From positions 1 through 26,226 of IMG/VR virus record IMGVR_UViG_3300030419_004247: a DNA stretch of 26,226 nt, one strand, 5' to 3'. Source of the stretch: a virus. Below, piece by piece: positions 9,022 to 18,250 of this stretch. Position 1 is the first letter of the stretch, and every line of letters starts with the position of its first letter. The notes beneath the pieces are model-generated. The model was not told where the DNA came from and ran no database searches. It saw nothing but the letters and a program-made list of their open reading frames with translations. The translations under genes were made by a program, and so were the position numbers.

Positions 9022-12000
9022 ATGCCACTACAAACGAATCTTAACGTATCGCCATATTTTGACGACTTTCAGGCAGATAATGATTTTGCAAAAGTCTTGT
9101 TTAAACCTGGATACCCAGTACAAGCGAGAGAATTAACTACTTTACAATCTATTCTACAGAATCAGATTGAAAGGTTTGGTAAGCATTTCTTTAAAGAAGG
9201 TGCTAAAGTAATTCCAGGAAATATTGGATATAACCAGTTATACTATGGTGTACAGCTTAATAATAATTTTCAAGGGGTTCCTGTATCTGCATATGCTGAT
9301 CAATTGGTTGGAACAAAAATTATAGGATCAAATTCGGGTGTATCGGCAGTTGTTGATAGAGTTTTAAGACCAGAAGAATCTGAAAGAGGAACTCTTACTC
9401 TTTATATAAATTACTTGAGTTCGAATACTAGAAATAATACTGATAAAGAATTTGATGATGGAGAAGAATTAACTTGTAATGAAACTATTCTTTCTGGTTT
9501 ACTTGGAAATTCTACTATAGAGCCAGGTACACCATTTGCTACCACTTTTCCAACTAATGCATCAATAACAGGTTCATCTTTTAACATTGATGAAGGTATA
9601 TATTTCTTTCATGGACAGTTTGTAACTGTAAATAAAGAAACTATGATTTTGGATCAGTATAGTAATAGATCCAATTATAGAGTAGGTTTATTTGTAACAG
9701 AAGAAATAATTAATGCAGATGTAGATCCTAGTTTAAATGATAATTCTCAGGGATTTAATAATTATGCTGCTCCTGGTGCAGATAGATTAAAAATTACAGC
9801 AGGTTTATATAAAAAACGTTTAGGAGATTACTCAGATGATGCTGGTGGGCAACCTTCACCTGCTCCAAATCCTGTAATTAATCCTGCTGATACTCCCACT
9901 ACAACAACCGATGATACTAATGCGGTTGATGTTACAGGTGGTGGTGATACTTATAACGTAACCAATGTAAATATAATTCAACAACAGATTAATAATGTTA
10001 ATGCAACTCAAATAACAAATGTAACTATTCAGGCACCTACTACTGGTGGTGGATATTTTGTTGAACTTGCACAGGTAGCTGATGGTAACATAACATCAGT
10101 TAAGAAGCCTGCTGATGATTATAATATGAATTTCCTAGAAATTCTTGCTAGAAGAACATATGCAGAATCTGGGGATTATTATTGCAAACCTTTTACTGTT
10201 ACTTTAAAGAATTCTTTAAATGATGGAATGGGTAGCAGAGGAGTTTATTCAGCAGGACAGATTACTTCTGGCGGATCTACACCTTCTGATGATTTAGCAT
10301 TATATCAAATTTCTCCAGGTAAGGCATTTGTTCGTGGATGGGAAATTGAGACAACTAATTCTACTTTTTTAGATTGTGATAAACCACGATCAACCAAAGT
10401 TGTAGAAAATCAAGCGATTCAATATAATACTGGACCAACTTTAACAGTAAATAATGTTTATAGATCACCTACAATAGGAATTGGAAATACTTATACGGTA
10501 AGTTTACGTAATAATAGATTAGGTAGTGATAGAAATACTCTTGTGGGTAAAGAAGTAGGTGTTGCTAGAGTCTATGATTTTAGGTTGGAATCTGGTAGTT
10601 ATGACACTGTAAATGATAAGGTCAATAGATGGGATCTTGCACTCTATGATGTTCAAACTACTACTGAACTAGTAGTTAATGATTCAGTTACTCTTTCTGT
10701 TCCTACGTATGTTACTGGTAATAATAGTGGAGCAACTGCTTTTCTTAAAGATGCAGTTTCTGCTGGAACAGCATTAACATGTTATGAAGTAACTGGAACG
10801 TTTATTAATAATGAAACTCTTACATTTGATAGCATTACAGAAGGAAGAATTGCCATAGCTGTTACTGCACATGATTTAAATGATGTTGATTCTGTTTATG
10901 GAACTAATAATCATGTTTCTGGAATTAATACATTTAGTGCGGATGTTATTCCACAAACTCTTGGGTTTGTTGGTATTGCTACTATAAGTCCAAAATCAGG
11001 TGCTGCAGGTATTAGTACTGTAATAAGTCCTAGAGTTGGATTCCCTGGACCTTTAGCTAAAGTTGATTCTTTAGTTGAGTATAATACTCCTTTATCACAA
11101 TTACCTGCAAGGGCTAAAATTGTTAGTGTAGGTTCTAGTCATTTTACGGTAGAAGAAATTCAGACTGTAACTGGAGTTTGTTTTGGTACATTACCATCAT
11201 CACAAATACAAGTAACTGATTTTAAATTTATTGGTACAAAATTAGCAGAATCTAGGGATAATACTCTTTATACTGAATTACCTACTACAAATATTGCTAC
11301 AGTTGACCTAACAGATTCCTATATTACTATAAGAAGAACTTTTGAAGTTGACATTTCAAATAATCAATTCTCTGCACAAGTTCAATCTGGTGCAAATGAA
11401 GTGTTTGAACCTTTTGATGATGAGAGATATTCTTTAATAAGATCTGATGGAACTACTGAAGTTTTAACCGCAGATAAGATGAGTCTTACTGCTGGTGGAA
11501 CATTACTTCAGTTCTTTGATTTAGGTTCAGCAGATACTGGTGCTCAGCTTGTTGCTACTTTAAGGAAAAATAAGCCAACAATAAAGCAAAAAATAAGAGA
11601 AAGAGTTAATTCTATTATAGTTGATAAATCAACTAATGAAGCATCCGGTATTGGAACAACTTCTCTTCAAGATGGATTAACATTTGGTACATATCCATTT
11701 GGTACTAGAGTTCAGGATAAAGAAATATCTTTGAATTTCCCTGATATAGTAAAGATACATGCGATTTATGAATCTTCTACTACTGCTGATCCTCAAGCAG
11801 ATAAAATGACTCTTACGGCAATTAAGAATCTTTCGGCCACTACAGCAGAAATGGTAATTGGTGAATTTATAACAGGACAAACAAGTGGAGCTATTGCTAT
11901 TGTTGCTGATAAATTAGATGATCTTAATCTTGGATATATTCGTAAGAATGATAGTTCGTTTACAGAAGGTGAAACTATTATTGCTTCAGAATCTGGAACG

Positions 12001-15000
12001 GAAGCAGTTATATTAAAATTAGTTGAACCAAGTTTTAATGTAACAGAGGGATTTGAATATAGAAGAGGTCAGGAATCTACTTTCTGGGATTATGGTAAAA
12101 TAATAAGGAAAGATACTACTACAGCACCTGATAAAAAAATAAAGATTTATTTTGAAAATGCAAAATATGAATCCACAGATACTGGAGATATTGTAACTGT
12201 TGATTCTTATCAAACATTCCCATATGACTCAATTGGAATGGTTAATGGAGTTTCTAATACTGATATGATTGATATTAGACCTAGAGTTGCTCCTTATACA
12301 GTTGCAGAAAGCGTTAGATCTCCATTGGAGTTTTGGGGAAGAAACTTTAAGGTGGATGGTCAAAATCCAACAAACATTTTAGCTTCTGATGAATCATTAA
12401 TGACAACATATTCTTTCTACTTGGGAAGAATTGATAGAATTTTCTTAACAAAGAGTGGAAACTTTATTGTAAAATACGGAACTCCTGCAGAAAAACCAGA
12501 AAGACCAGGACCTGTTGATGATGCTCTAGAAATTTGTCAAGTAACTCTACCACCTTATCTTTATGGTACAGAACAAGCTGTTTTGGACTTTATGAAGCAT
12601 AAGAGATTCCAAATGAAGGATATTAAAGTCCTTGAAGATAGAATTAGGAATCTAGAGTATTATACTACTCTTTCTCTTCTTGAGACAGAAACTGCAAATA
12701 TGTTTGTTCCTGATGCAGATGGTCTTAATAGATTTAAATCTGGATTGTATGTTGATAACTTTACATCCTTTATGTCACAGGAATATCTTGCAGGTGGCAT
12801 TAAGAATAGTATTGACAGAGAACGTAAAGAACTTAGACCAAGGCATTTTACATCTGAAATTCAGTTGATGTTTGGTCCTGTAGTAAATCGAGATGATTCT
12901 CAGGATGATTCTGTTGCAACTATTGAAGGAAATAATGTAAGAAAAATGAATGATGTTGTAATGCTTGATTTCACAGAAGTTGAGTATATAAATCAAGCAT
13001 TTGCGACACGAACTGAAAGTGTTACACCTTTCTTAATTAGTTTCTGGAATGGAACACTTGAATTAACTCCAGCTAGTGATACTTGGATGGATCAAGTTAG
13101 ATTGGAACCAAAAGTTACCAAACAAGAAGGTAATTTTGCTGAAACTATGAAGAGAGCTCAAGAGCAAGAAGGTGTAGATCCACAAACTGGTATGGGTCCA
13201 ACTGTTTGGGGTGCTTGGGAAGAGAATTGGACTGGTGCTAGATGGGACGTAGTTAAGACAGAAAATAGAATAGAGAGAAGTGGATGGAGAGGGCAAGGAC
13301 CTGGTGGTCGTTCTCGTCAATATATTGGAGATTTAGTTACAGAAGAAATTCAAGATGTAACTCGTCAAAAAATTGAGATGGGTATGAAGACCCGAACTGG
13401 TTCAAGAACTACTGTTACTGAACAGTGGGATACTATTAATATTGGTGATAAAGTTGTAAGTAGGGATCTTGTTCCTTATATGAGATCTAGAAATATTACA
13501 GTTCAGGCTAAGAGAATGAAGCCAAATACAAAACTTTATGCTTTCTTAGATGGTGAAGATGTAACTAAATGGGTAACACCAAAACTAGTAGATATATCAA
13601 TGGTAAATGGTGTTTTCCAAGTTGGAGAAAGAGTTAGTGTTGTAAAATCTGGTATTCCAAGTAGCCAAATGCATATGCATTTTAGAGTTGCACAGACAAA
13701 TCATAAGTATGGTCCATATAATAATCCAACTCAGGTTTATAAGGAAAATCCTTATACTAACCAACCTTTAAATGCTGCTTATTCATCTACTTCGAATATA
13801 CTTAATATAGATTTGGTTTCACTAGAGGAAGAAACTCGTGGTAATTATTGGGGTCACTTCGAAGCCGGATCTAATGTTAAAGGAATGCAGAGTGGAGCAA
13901 ATGCTACTATTGTTACTAAAACTTTAGTTTCTGATCTGTCAGCAGATTTCCAGGGTTCGTTCTTTATTCCAAATCCAAATAAATCTGGTAATCCAAGATT
14001 TGAATGTGGAACAAAAGTATTAACTTTAATAAATGACAAAGATAATAATCAAAACTTTGCATCAACTATTGCAGAAGAGTCTTATACTGCATCTGGAACA
14101 GTTGAAAATGTTCAAGAGCAGATTATTTCTGTAAGGAATGCAAGAGTTGAGACTAAGATGGAATTCGCGGCAGAATATGTTGAGAAAGCTAGTGGATTAA
14201 TGAAAGTTGATTCTACTGTAATTAATAGAGAAGTTCAAAAGAATGTTGTGGTTGGATGGTATGACCCTCTTGCTCAATCATTCTTGGTTGATGATGCTAA
14301 TGGTGTATTTGTAACCAGTTGCGACATCTTCTTTAGTTCTAAAGATGATAATGATGTTCCAATGGTCTTCCAGTTAAGAACAATGGAAGCTGGAATGCCA
14401 ACACAACATATTCTTCCATTCTCGGAAATAGTTGTAGAACCAGATTCGATTACAACTTCTAGTGATGGATCTGTCGCAACAAACATTAAATTTAAAGCAC
14501 CTGTTTATCTTGAAGGTTCTAGAGAATATGCTATTGCTTTGGCATCTAACTCTACTAAGTATTCTGTTTATGTGTCTAGAGTTGGTGAAGTTGATATATT
14601 AACTCAAACTTATATTTCTAACCAGCCATATCTGGGTTCTATGTTTAAATCCCAGAATGCTTCTACATGGGAACCTAGCCAATGGGAAGATCTTAAGTTT
14701 AAGATTTATAGAGCAGATTTCTTAGAATCTGGATCTGTAGAATTATATAATCCACCATTAGCAGCTGGAAATAAGCAAGTTCCTCAACTTATGCCCAATT
14801 CCTTAAATATAATCTCTAAACAAGTAAGAGTGGGTCTTGGTACTACAGTAGCAGATACTGCTTTAAGATTAGGACGTAAGATTTCTCAAGATGCTAGCGG
14901 AACAGAACTTGCTAGTGGAGTTTTAATAGGAGTTGCTGGTAAAGCAGAAGGAACTTTAAATGTTGCTAATGCTGGTATTGGATACACTCCTGCTGATGGA

Positions 15001-16728
15001 TCAAGGACAGTTACTGGTGTAAATTTAGTCACCGTTAGTGGTTCAGGAAGAGGTGCAGTAGCATCTGTTTATGTTAAGGATGGTGTAGTTGGAACTGCAA
15101 CTATCACTTCTGGTGGAGAAGGTTATATTGTAGGTGATGTTGTTGGATTTACTACTTTAGGTGTAAATTCTGTTGGTAGGGATTGCCGATTATCAATTGT
15201 TTCTATTGGTTTAACTAGTCAACTTGTTGTTGATAATGTTCAGGGTAAGTTCTCAGTTGGTGCTGCTAAAACCATAATGCTTACAAATGCTGCTGGTAAC
15301 ATAAATGCATTAAATGCTGGATATGGTGGAGATGTTCAAGTTTCATCGATTGTAACCGTTAATGATGGACAGCATATTAAAGTAGATCATAAGAATCATG
15401 GAATGTATTTTGATAGTAATTATGTTAATATTACTGAAGCAATATCCGATGTTAAGCCCACTAGGACTGTAGAAAGACTTAGAACAGATGAAATGGATTT
15501 GACTGTTGAAGATGCATCCGCCTTTAGTACTTTTGAAGGTGTAGGTATCGGAACAACAAACTTTGGATATGTCCAGATTGGGACGGGAGATGATAGAGAA
15601 GTCTTCTCAATTACTTCGGTTAATGGTAATACTCTTGGTATTAGTACTCGTAATGTAGAAGGTCATTCTCAAGATGCTTGGGAAAGTGGAGCTCCAATTT
15701 ACAAATATGAACTTGGTGGAGTATCATTACGCAGAATCAACAAACGTCATCTTTTAAGTGATTCTGATTTAGCAAATTCTATTACATTTGATTCTTATAA
15801 TATTAAGATAGATATGTCTGGTGCAACAAAGAGCACTGTACGTGATGGTACAGGTGGATTCCCTGCTTTGTATTTTAATTCATCTAAATCTACTGGAGGA
15901 AAGGACATACATGCAACCCAAAATATGCCTTTTGAGGTTATTACACCAATGGCTCAGAATCTAACCATTAGAGGAACTTCCTTAACAGGAGAAATGAGAA
16001 CTACTACTGGTAAGAGTTTGAGTGGAACTGAAATTCCTTGGGTTGATAATGGATATGAGCCTGTAATTTTAAATGAAAATAATTATATGACTACTCCTAG
16101 ATTGATTGCTTCTGAGGTTAATGAAAACAATTATATAACTAATCAACCAGGAAATAAATCATTCAATTTGAGATTATTCCTTAACTCTACAAATAGTATG
16201 CTCAGTCCCATGATTGATGCTCAAAGATTAGCAGTTATTACTACGTCTAATAGAGTTAATGAAATTATTACTGATTATTCAACTGATTCAAGAGTAGGTG
16301 GTCTGGAGACTGATCCTACAGCATGTCAGTATATTTCGAAAGAAATTACTTTGGAGAATTCTGCTACTTCTCTTAAGATAATGTGTGATGCTTACATCAA
16401 TACTGAATGTGATATTAGAGCATTCTATTATATTAGTAATCAGCAAGGTTTAAATCCTGTATTTACTCCTTTCCCTGGATTTAAGAATCTCAATAAGGCT
16501 ACTGGGGCAGTTATTGCTGCTAAAGATAATAATGGTCAACCAGACAAATTTATTACACCATCCAATACTTATGGATTTGAGGCTGGTGAGTTAGCATATT
16601 CCGAGTATGTATTTACGGCGGATGATTTACCTACATATAGGACTTATAGAGTTAAGATTGTATTAACTTCAACTAATCAAGTTTATGTTCCTAGAATGAA
16701 GGGTCTTAGAGTTATGGCATTAGCATGA
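9022..16728 (+). CDS. DUF4815-type giant baseplate/tail structural protein
   Basis: 2568 residues. The N-terminus (NLNVSPYFDDF, then FKPGYPVQARELT and LQNQIERFGKHFF) is the hallmark of the DUF4815 family common in T4-like cyanophage virions. It lies where T4 carries genes 9-12, so a baseplate-periphery role is inferred. Residues about 276-343 form a Pro/Thr- then Asn/Gln-rich insert. 'GExITGxTSGAxA' repeats occur near 9307-9490, 10678-10863 and 11858-12030. A conserved central block near 14254-14640 starts GWYDPLAQSFLV. GxGY repeats lie near 14960-15140. A 'VQIGTGDDREVFSI...' module ending in YELGGVSLRRINKRHLL lies near 15487-15750. The C-terminal block ends PRMKGLRVMALA. The ATG is 6 bases after the gp8 stop, and the purine run TAAAGGA is only 2 bases before it, so coupling to gp8 translation is likely. 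Confidence 0.88.
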   Translation: MPLQTNLNVSPYFDDFQADNDFAKVLFKPGYPVQARELTTLQSILQNQIERFGKHFFKEGAKVIPGNIGYNQLYYGVQLNNNFQGVPVSAYADQLVGTKIIGSNSGVSAVVDRVLRPEESERGTLTLYINYLSSNTRNNTDKEFDDGEELTCNETILSGLLGNSTIEPGTPFATTFPTNASITGSSFNIDEGIYFFHGQFVTVNKETMILDQYSNRSNYRVGLFVTEEIINADVDPSLNDNSQGFNNYAAPGADRLKITAGLYKKRLGDYSDDAGGQPSPAPNPVINPADTPTTTTDDTNAVDVTGGGDTYNVTNVNIIQQQINNVNATQITNVTIQAPTTGGGYFVELAQVADGNITSVKKPADDYNMNFLEILARRTYAESGDYYCKPFTVTLKNSLNDGMGSRGVYSAGQITSGGSTPSDDLALYQISPGKAFVRGWEIETTNSTFLDCDKPRSTKVVENQAIQYNTGPTLTVNNVYRSPTIGIGNTYTVSLRNNRLGSDRNTLVGKEVGVARVYDFRLESGSYDTVNDKVNRWDLALYDVQTTTELVVNDSVTLSVPTYVTGNNSGATAFLKDAVSAGTALTCYEVTGTFINNETLTFDSITEGRIAIAVTAHDLNDVDSVYGTNNHVSGINTFSADVIPQTLGFVGIATISPKSGAAGISTVISPRVGFPGPLAKVDSLVEYNTPLSQLPARAKIVSVGSSHFTVEEIQTVTGVCFGTLPSSQIQVTDFKFIGTKLAESRDNTLYTELPTTNIATVDLTDSYITIRRTFEVDISNNQFSAQVQSGANEVFEPFDDERYSLIRSDGTTEVLTADKMSLTAGGTLLQFFDLGSADTGAQLVATLRKNKPTIKQKIRERVNSIIVDKSTNEASGIGTTSLQDGLTFGTYPFGTRVQDKEISLNFPDIVKIHAIYESSTTADPQADKMTLTAIKNLSATTAEMVIGEFITGQTSGAIAIVADKLDDLNLGYIRKNDSSFTEGETIIASESGTEAVILKLVEPSFNVTEGFEYRRGQESTFWDYGKIIRKDTTTAPDKKIKIYFENAKYESTDTGDIVTVDSYQTFPYDSIGMVNGVSNTDMIDIRPRVAPYTVAESVRSPLEFWGRNFKVDGQNPTNILASDESLMTTYSFYLGRIDRIFLTKSGNFIVKYGTPAEKPERPGPVDDALEICQVTLPPYLYGTEQAVLDFMKHKRFQMKDIKVLEDRIRNLEYYTTLSLLETETANMFVPDADGLNRFKSGLYVDNFTSFMSQEYLAGGIKNSIDRERKELRPRHFTSEIQLMFGPVVNRDDSQDDSVATIEGNNVRKMNDVVMLDFTEVEYINQAFATRTESVTPFLISFWNGTLELTPASDTWMDQVRLEPKVTKQEGNFAETMKRAQEQEGVDPQTGMGPTVWGAWEENWTGARWDVVKTENRIERSGWRGQGPGGRSRQYIGDLVTEEIQDVTRQKIEMGMKTRTGSRTTVTEQWDTINIGDKVVSRDLVPYMRSRNITVQAKRMKPNTKLYAFLDGEDVTKWVTPKLVDISMVNGVFQVGERVSVVKSGIPSSQMHMHFRVAQTNHKYGPYNNPTQVYKENPYTNQPLNAAYSSTSNILNIDLVSLEEETRGNYWGHFEAGSNVKGMQSGANATIVTKTLVSDLSADFQGSFFIPNPNKSGNPRFECGTKVLTLINDKDNNQNFASTIAEESYTASGTVENVQEQIISVRNARVETKMEFAAEYVEKASGLMKVDSTVINREVQKNVVVGWYDPLAQSFLVDDANGVFVTSCDIFFSSKDDNDVPMVFQLRTMEAGMPTQHILPFSEIVVEPDSITTSSDGSVATNIKFKAPVYLEGSREYAIALASNSTKYSVYVSRVGEVDILTQTYISNQPYLGSMFKSQNASTWEPSQWEDLKFKIYRADFLESGSVELYNPPLAAGNKQVPQLMPNSLNIISKQVRVGLGTTVADTALRLGRKISQDASGTELASGVLIGVAGKAEGTLNVANAGIGYTPADGSRTVTGVNLVTVSGSGRGAVASVYVKDGVVGTATITSGGEGYIVGDVVGFTTLGVNSVGRDCRLSIVSIGLTSQLVVDNVQGKFSVGAAKTIMLTNAAGNINALNAGYGGDVQVSSIVTVNDGQHIKVDHKNHGMYFDSNYVNITEAISDVKPTRTVERLRTDEMDLTVEDASAFSTFEGVGIGTTNFGYVQIGTGDDREVFSITSVNGNTLGISTRNVEGHSQDAWESGAPIYKYELGGVSLRRINKRHLLSDSDLANSITFDSYNIKIDMSGATKSTVRDGTGGFPALYFNSSKSTGGKDIHATQNMPFEVITPMAQNLTIRGTSLTGEMRTTTGKSLSGTEIPWVDNGYEPVILNENNYMTTPRLIASEVNENNYITNQPGNKSFNLRLFLNSTNSMLSPMIDAQRLAVITTSNRVNEIITDYSTDSRVGGLETDPTACQYISKEITLENSATSLKIMCDAYINTECDIRAFYYISNQQGLNPVFTPFPGFKNLNKATGAVIAAKDNNGQPDKFITPSNTYGFEAGELAYSEYVFTADDLPTYRTYRVKIVLTSTNQVYVPRMKGLRVMALA

Positions 16729-16729
16729 T

Positions 16730-16957
16730 ATGGAAGATTTTTATAAAGTTGAAGGAAATGGCGACCTTGCCAGAGATCCTCTTAACGGTGCGATACTTAA
16801 TGTAAATACTATGGAACATGATCGATACGTTCATAGACGTAACATTAGAAAATTAAAAAATGAAGATCTTCATGCTATGAAGGATGATCTTGATGATTTA
16901 AAAGGTGAGATGACAGAAATCAAATCTTTACTAAGGGAATTAGTCAATGGCAAGTAA
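16730..16957 (+). CDS. Small coiled-coil protein of the late structural cluster
   Basis: 75 residues, highly charged. Seen: the N-terminus (MEDFYKVEGN, then ARDPLNGAILN) resembles a small hypothetical protein that recurs in T4-like phage structural clusters. Residues about 40-72 show a heptad-like pattern of Leu/Ile/Met within Lys/Glu/Asp (LDDLKGEM, then IKSLLREL), predicting a coiled coil. The ATG follows the previous TGA by one base with no Shine-Dalgarno, so translation probably depends on re-initiation. The 3' end overlaps the next gene by 11 bases. Function unknown; an oligomerising virion or assembly factor is a guess. It occupies roughly the place of T4 wac (fibritin, also a coiled coil), but it is far shorter and I see no fibritin foldon. 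Confidence 0.8.
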   Translation: MEDFYKVEGNGDLARDPLNGAILNVNTMEHDRYVHRRNIRKLKNEDLHAMKDDLDDLKGEMTEIKSLLRELVNGK

Positions 16958-17366
16958 GAATCTAACATTCGATCCAGATTCAGGAGTACCCTATGCAGCG
17001 AATTTGACCATTTATGGTGGTACTGATTTTAGTGCAAGTTATAATGTAAAGGATACATCTAATGCTGTTTTTGATTTTTCTGGATCAAATGCAGTTGGAA
17101 TTGCTACAACAACTGGATGGACTGGTTCTGCTCAAATGTCTAAGAGCGTCGCCGTGGGTGCAACGTTAGGAGTTACCACAACGTTTACTGTTGGATTTAC
17201 GAGTGCTGCTGGAGGAGTATTTAAAATATCTCTTGGATCAACTGATACTAGAAGTTTGACACAAGGCAGATACGTTTATAATGTTTTAGTGAGTTCTGGT
17301 GCAACAATATATAATATTGTCAATGGTAATATTCTAGTTTATTCGGGTATATCATCCGCACCCTAA
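16947..17366 (+). CDS. Ig-like beta-sandwich virion protein (baseplate-type)
   Basis: 139 residues. The pattern YGGTDFSASYNVKD, then GGVFKISLG, then a Thr-rich turn, then LTQGRYVYNVLV and NGNILVYSG matches a widespread small phage protein with the layout 'QGtDF...vkd...GkvtLsL...GrYvYDv...v..G...V'. That family usually folds as an Ig-like beta sandwich and is found with baseplate and tail genes. A VGIATTTGW loop carries the motif seen across this window. It starts inside the 75-aa gene with a good Shine-Dalgarno (AAGGGA, 16933-16938, 8 bases before the ATG). Its TAA is embedded in a late-promoter-like sequence. A minor virion protein at the neck or baseplate is likely, with the exact site unknown. 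Confidence 0.75.
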   Translation: MASKNLTFDPDSGVPYAANLTIYGGTDFSASYNVKDTSNAVFDFSGSNAVGIATTTGWTGSAQMSKSVAVGATLGVTTTFTVGFTSAAGGVFKISLGSTDTRSLTQGRYVYNVLVSSGATIYNIVNGNILVYSGISSAP

Positions 17367-17369
17367 ATA
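17362..17369 (+). promoter_or_regulatory. Late-promoter-like CCTAAATA before gp13
   Basis: CCTAAATA differs from NATAAATA at one position. The TAA stop of the 139-aa gene (17364-17366) forms part of it. It is 22 bases before the gp13 ATG, with AAGGGGA (17374-17380) as probable Shine-Dalgarno 11 bases upstream of that ATG. Confidence 0.35.
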
Positions 17370-17391
17370 TTACAAGGGGATAATAGGGTAA

Positions 17392-18246
17392 ATGTCACAA
17401 CCAACCAGTAGAGCCACTTTTAAAGAATACTGTTTAAGGCAGTTAGGAGCTCCTGTCTTGGAAATTAATGTCGCTGATGAGCAAGTTGACGATATAATTG
17501 ATGACGCAGTACAGTATTTTAATGAACGTCATTTCGATGGTGTTACTCAGTTATTCATGAAGTATGAGGTAACACAAGAAGATATTGATAGAGGAACAGC
17601 ATATAAAACATCCACTTCAACTAATACTGCAGGAATAGTTACTACTACTGCCACTGCAACGATTGCAGGAGTAGCAACATCATTTAATTGGTATGAAAAT
17701 AGTAATTATATAGAAGTTCCACCAGAAATTATTGGTGTAACTAAAGTAATGCATTTTGACGGAATGGATACTGCTACTAATAACATGTTTAGTGTTAAGT
17801 ACCAGTTATTCTTAAATGACATCTATTATTGGGGTTCGACTGAGATTTTAACTTATGCAATGGTCAAAACATATCTGGAAGATATTCAATTTGCATTAAC
17901 TACAGAAAAACAAATAAGATTTAATCAAAGACAAGATCGATTATATCTTGATATTGATTGGAATAGCCTTAATAAAGGTGATTTTATTATTATGGATTGT
18001 TACCGATTATTAAATCCAAATGATTATACCAGGGTTTGGAATGATTCGTTCTTAAAACCTTATGCTACTGCTCTCATTAAGAAGCAGTGGGGACAAAATC
18101 TACTGAAATTCCAGGGGGTTAAATTACCTGGTGGTATTGAGTTAAATGGACGACAAATTTATGATGATGCTGAAAAGGATTTAGAAAAAATCCGTGAAAA
18201 GATGTCCAATACTTGGGAATTACCACCATTAGATATGATAGGTTAA
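17392..18246 (+). CDS. gp13: gp13 neck protein
   Basis: 284 residues (T4 gp13: 309). In T4, gp13 with gp14 closes the filled capsid at the portal vertex and makes the site where the tail joins. Seen: the N-terminus follows the family layout 'EYCLRxLGxPVxxInV...QVDDxIDxAxxYFxxxHFDG' (EYCLRQLGAPVLEINV, then DDAVQYFNERHFDG). Later come ENSNYIEVPPEIIGV, a hydrophobic DIYYWG stretch, a conserved YLDIDWN, and an acidic/basic C-terminus (KDLEKIREKM). Residues about 69-100 form a Thr/Ala-rich loop (AGIVTTTATATIAGVAT), apparently inserted before ENSNYIEVPP. The order 13-14-15-16 supports the call. Confidence 0.93.
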   Translation: MSQPTSRATFKEYCLRQLGAPVLEINVADEQVDDIIDDAVQYFNERHFDGVTQLFMKYEVTQEDIDRGTAYKTSTSTNTAGIVTTTATATIAGVATSFNWYENSNYIEVPPEIIGVTKVMHFDGMDTATNNMFSVKYQLFLNDIYYWGSTEILTYAMVKTYLEDIQFALTTEKQIRFNQRQDRLYLDIDWNSLNKGDFIIMDCYRLLNPNDYTRVWNDSFLKPYATALIKKQWGQNLLKFQGVKLPGGIELNGRQIYDDAEKDLEKIREKMSNTWELPPLDMIG

Positions 18247-18250
18247 GATT

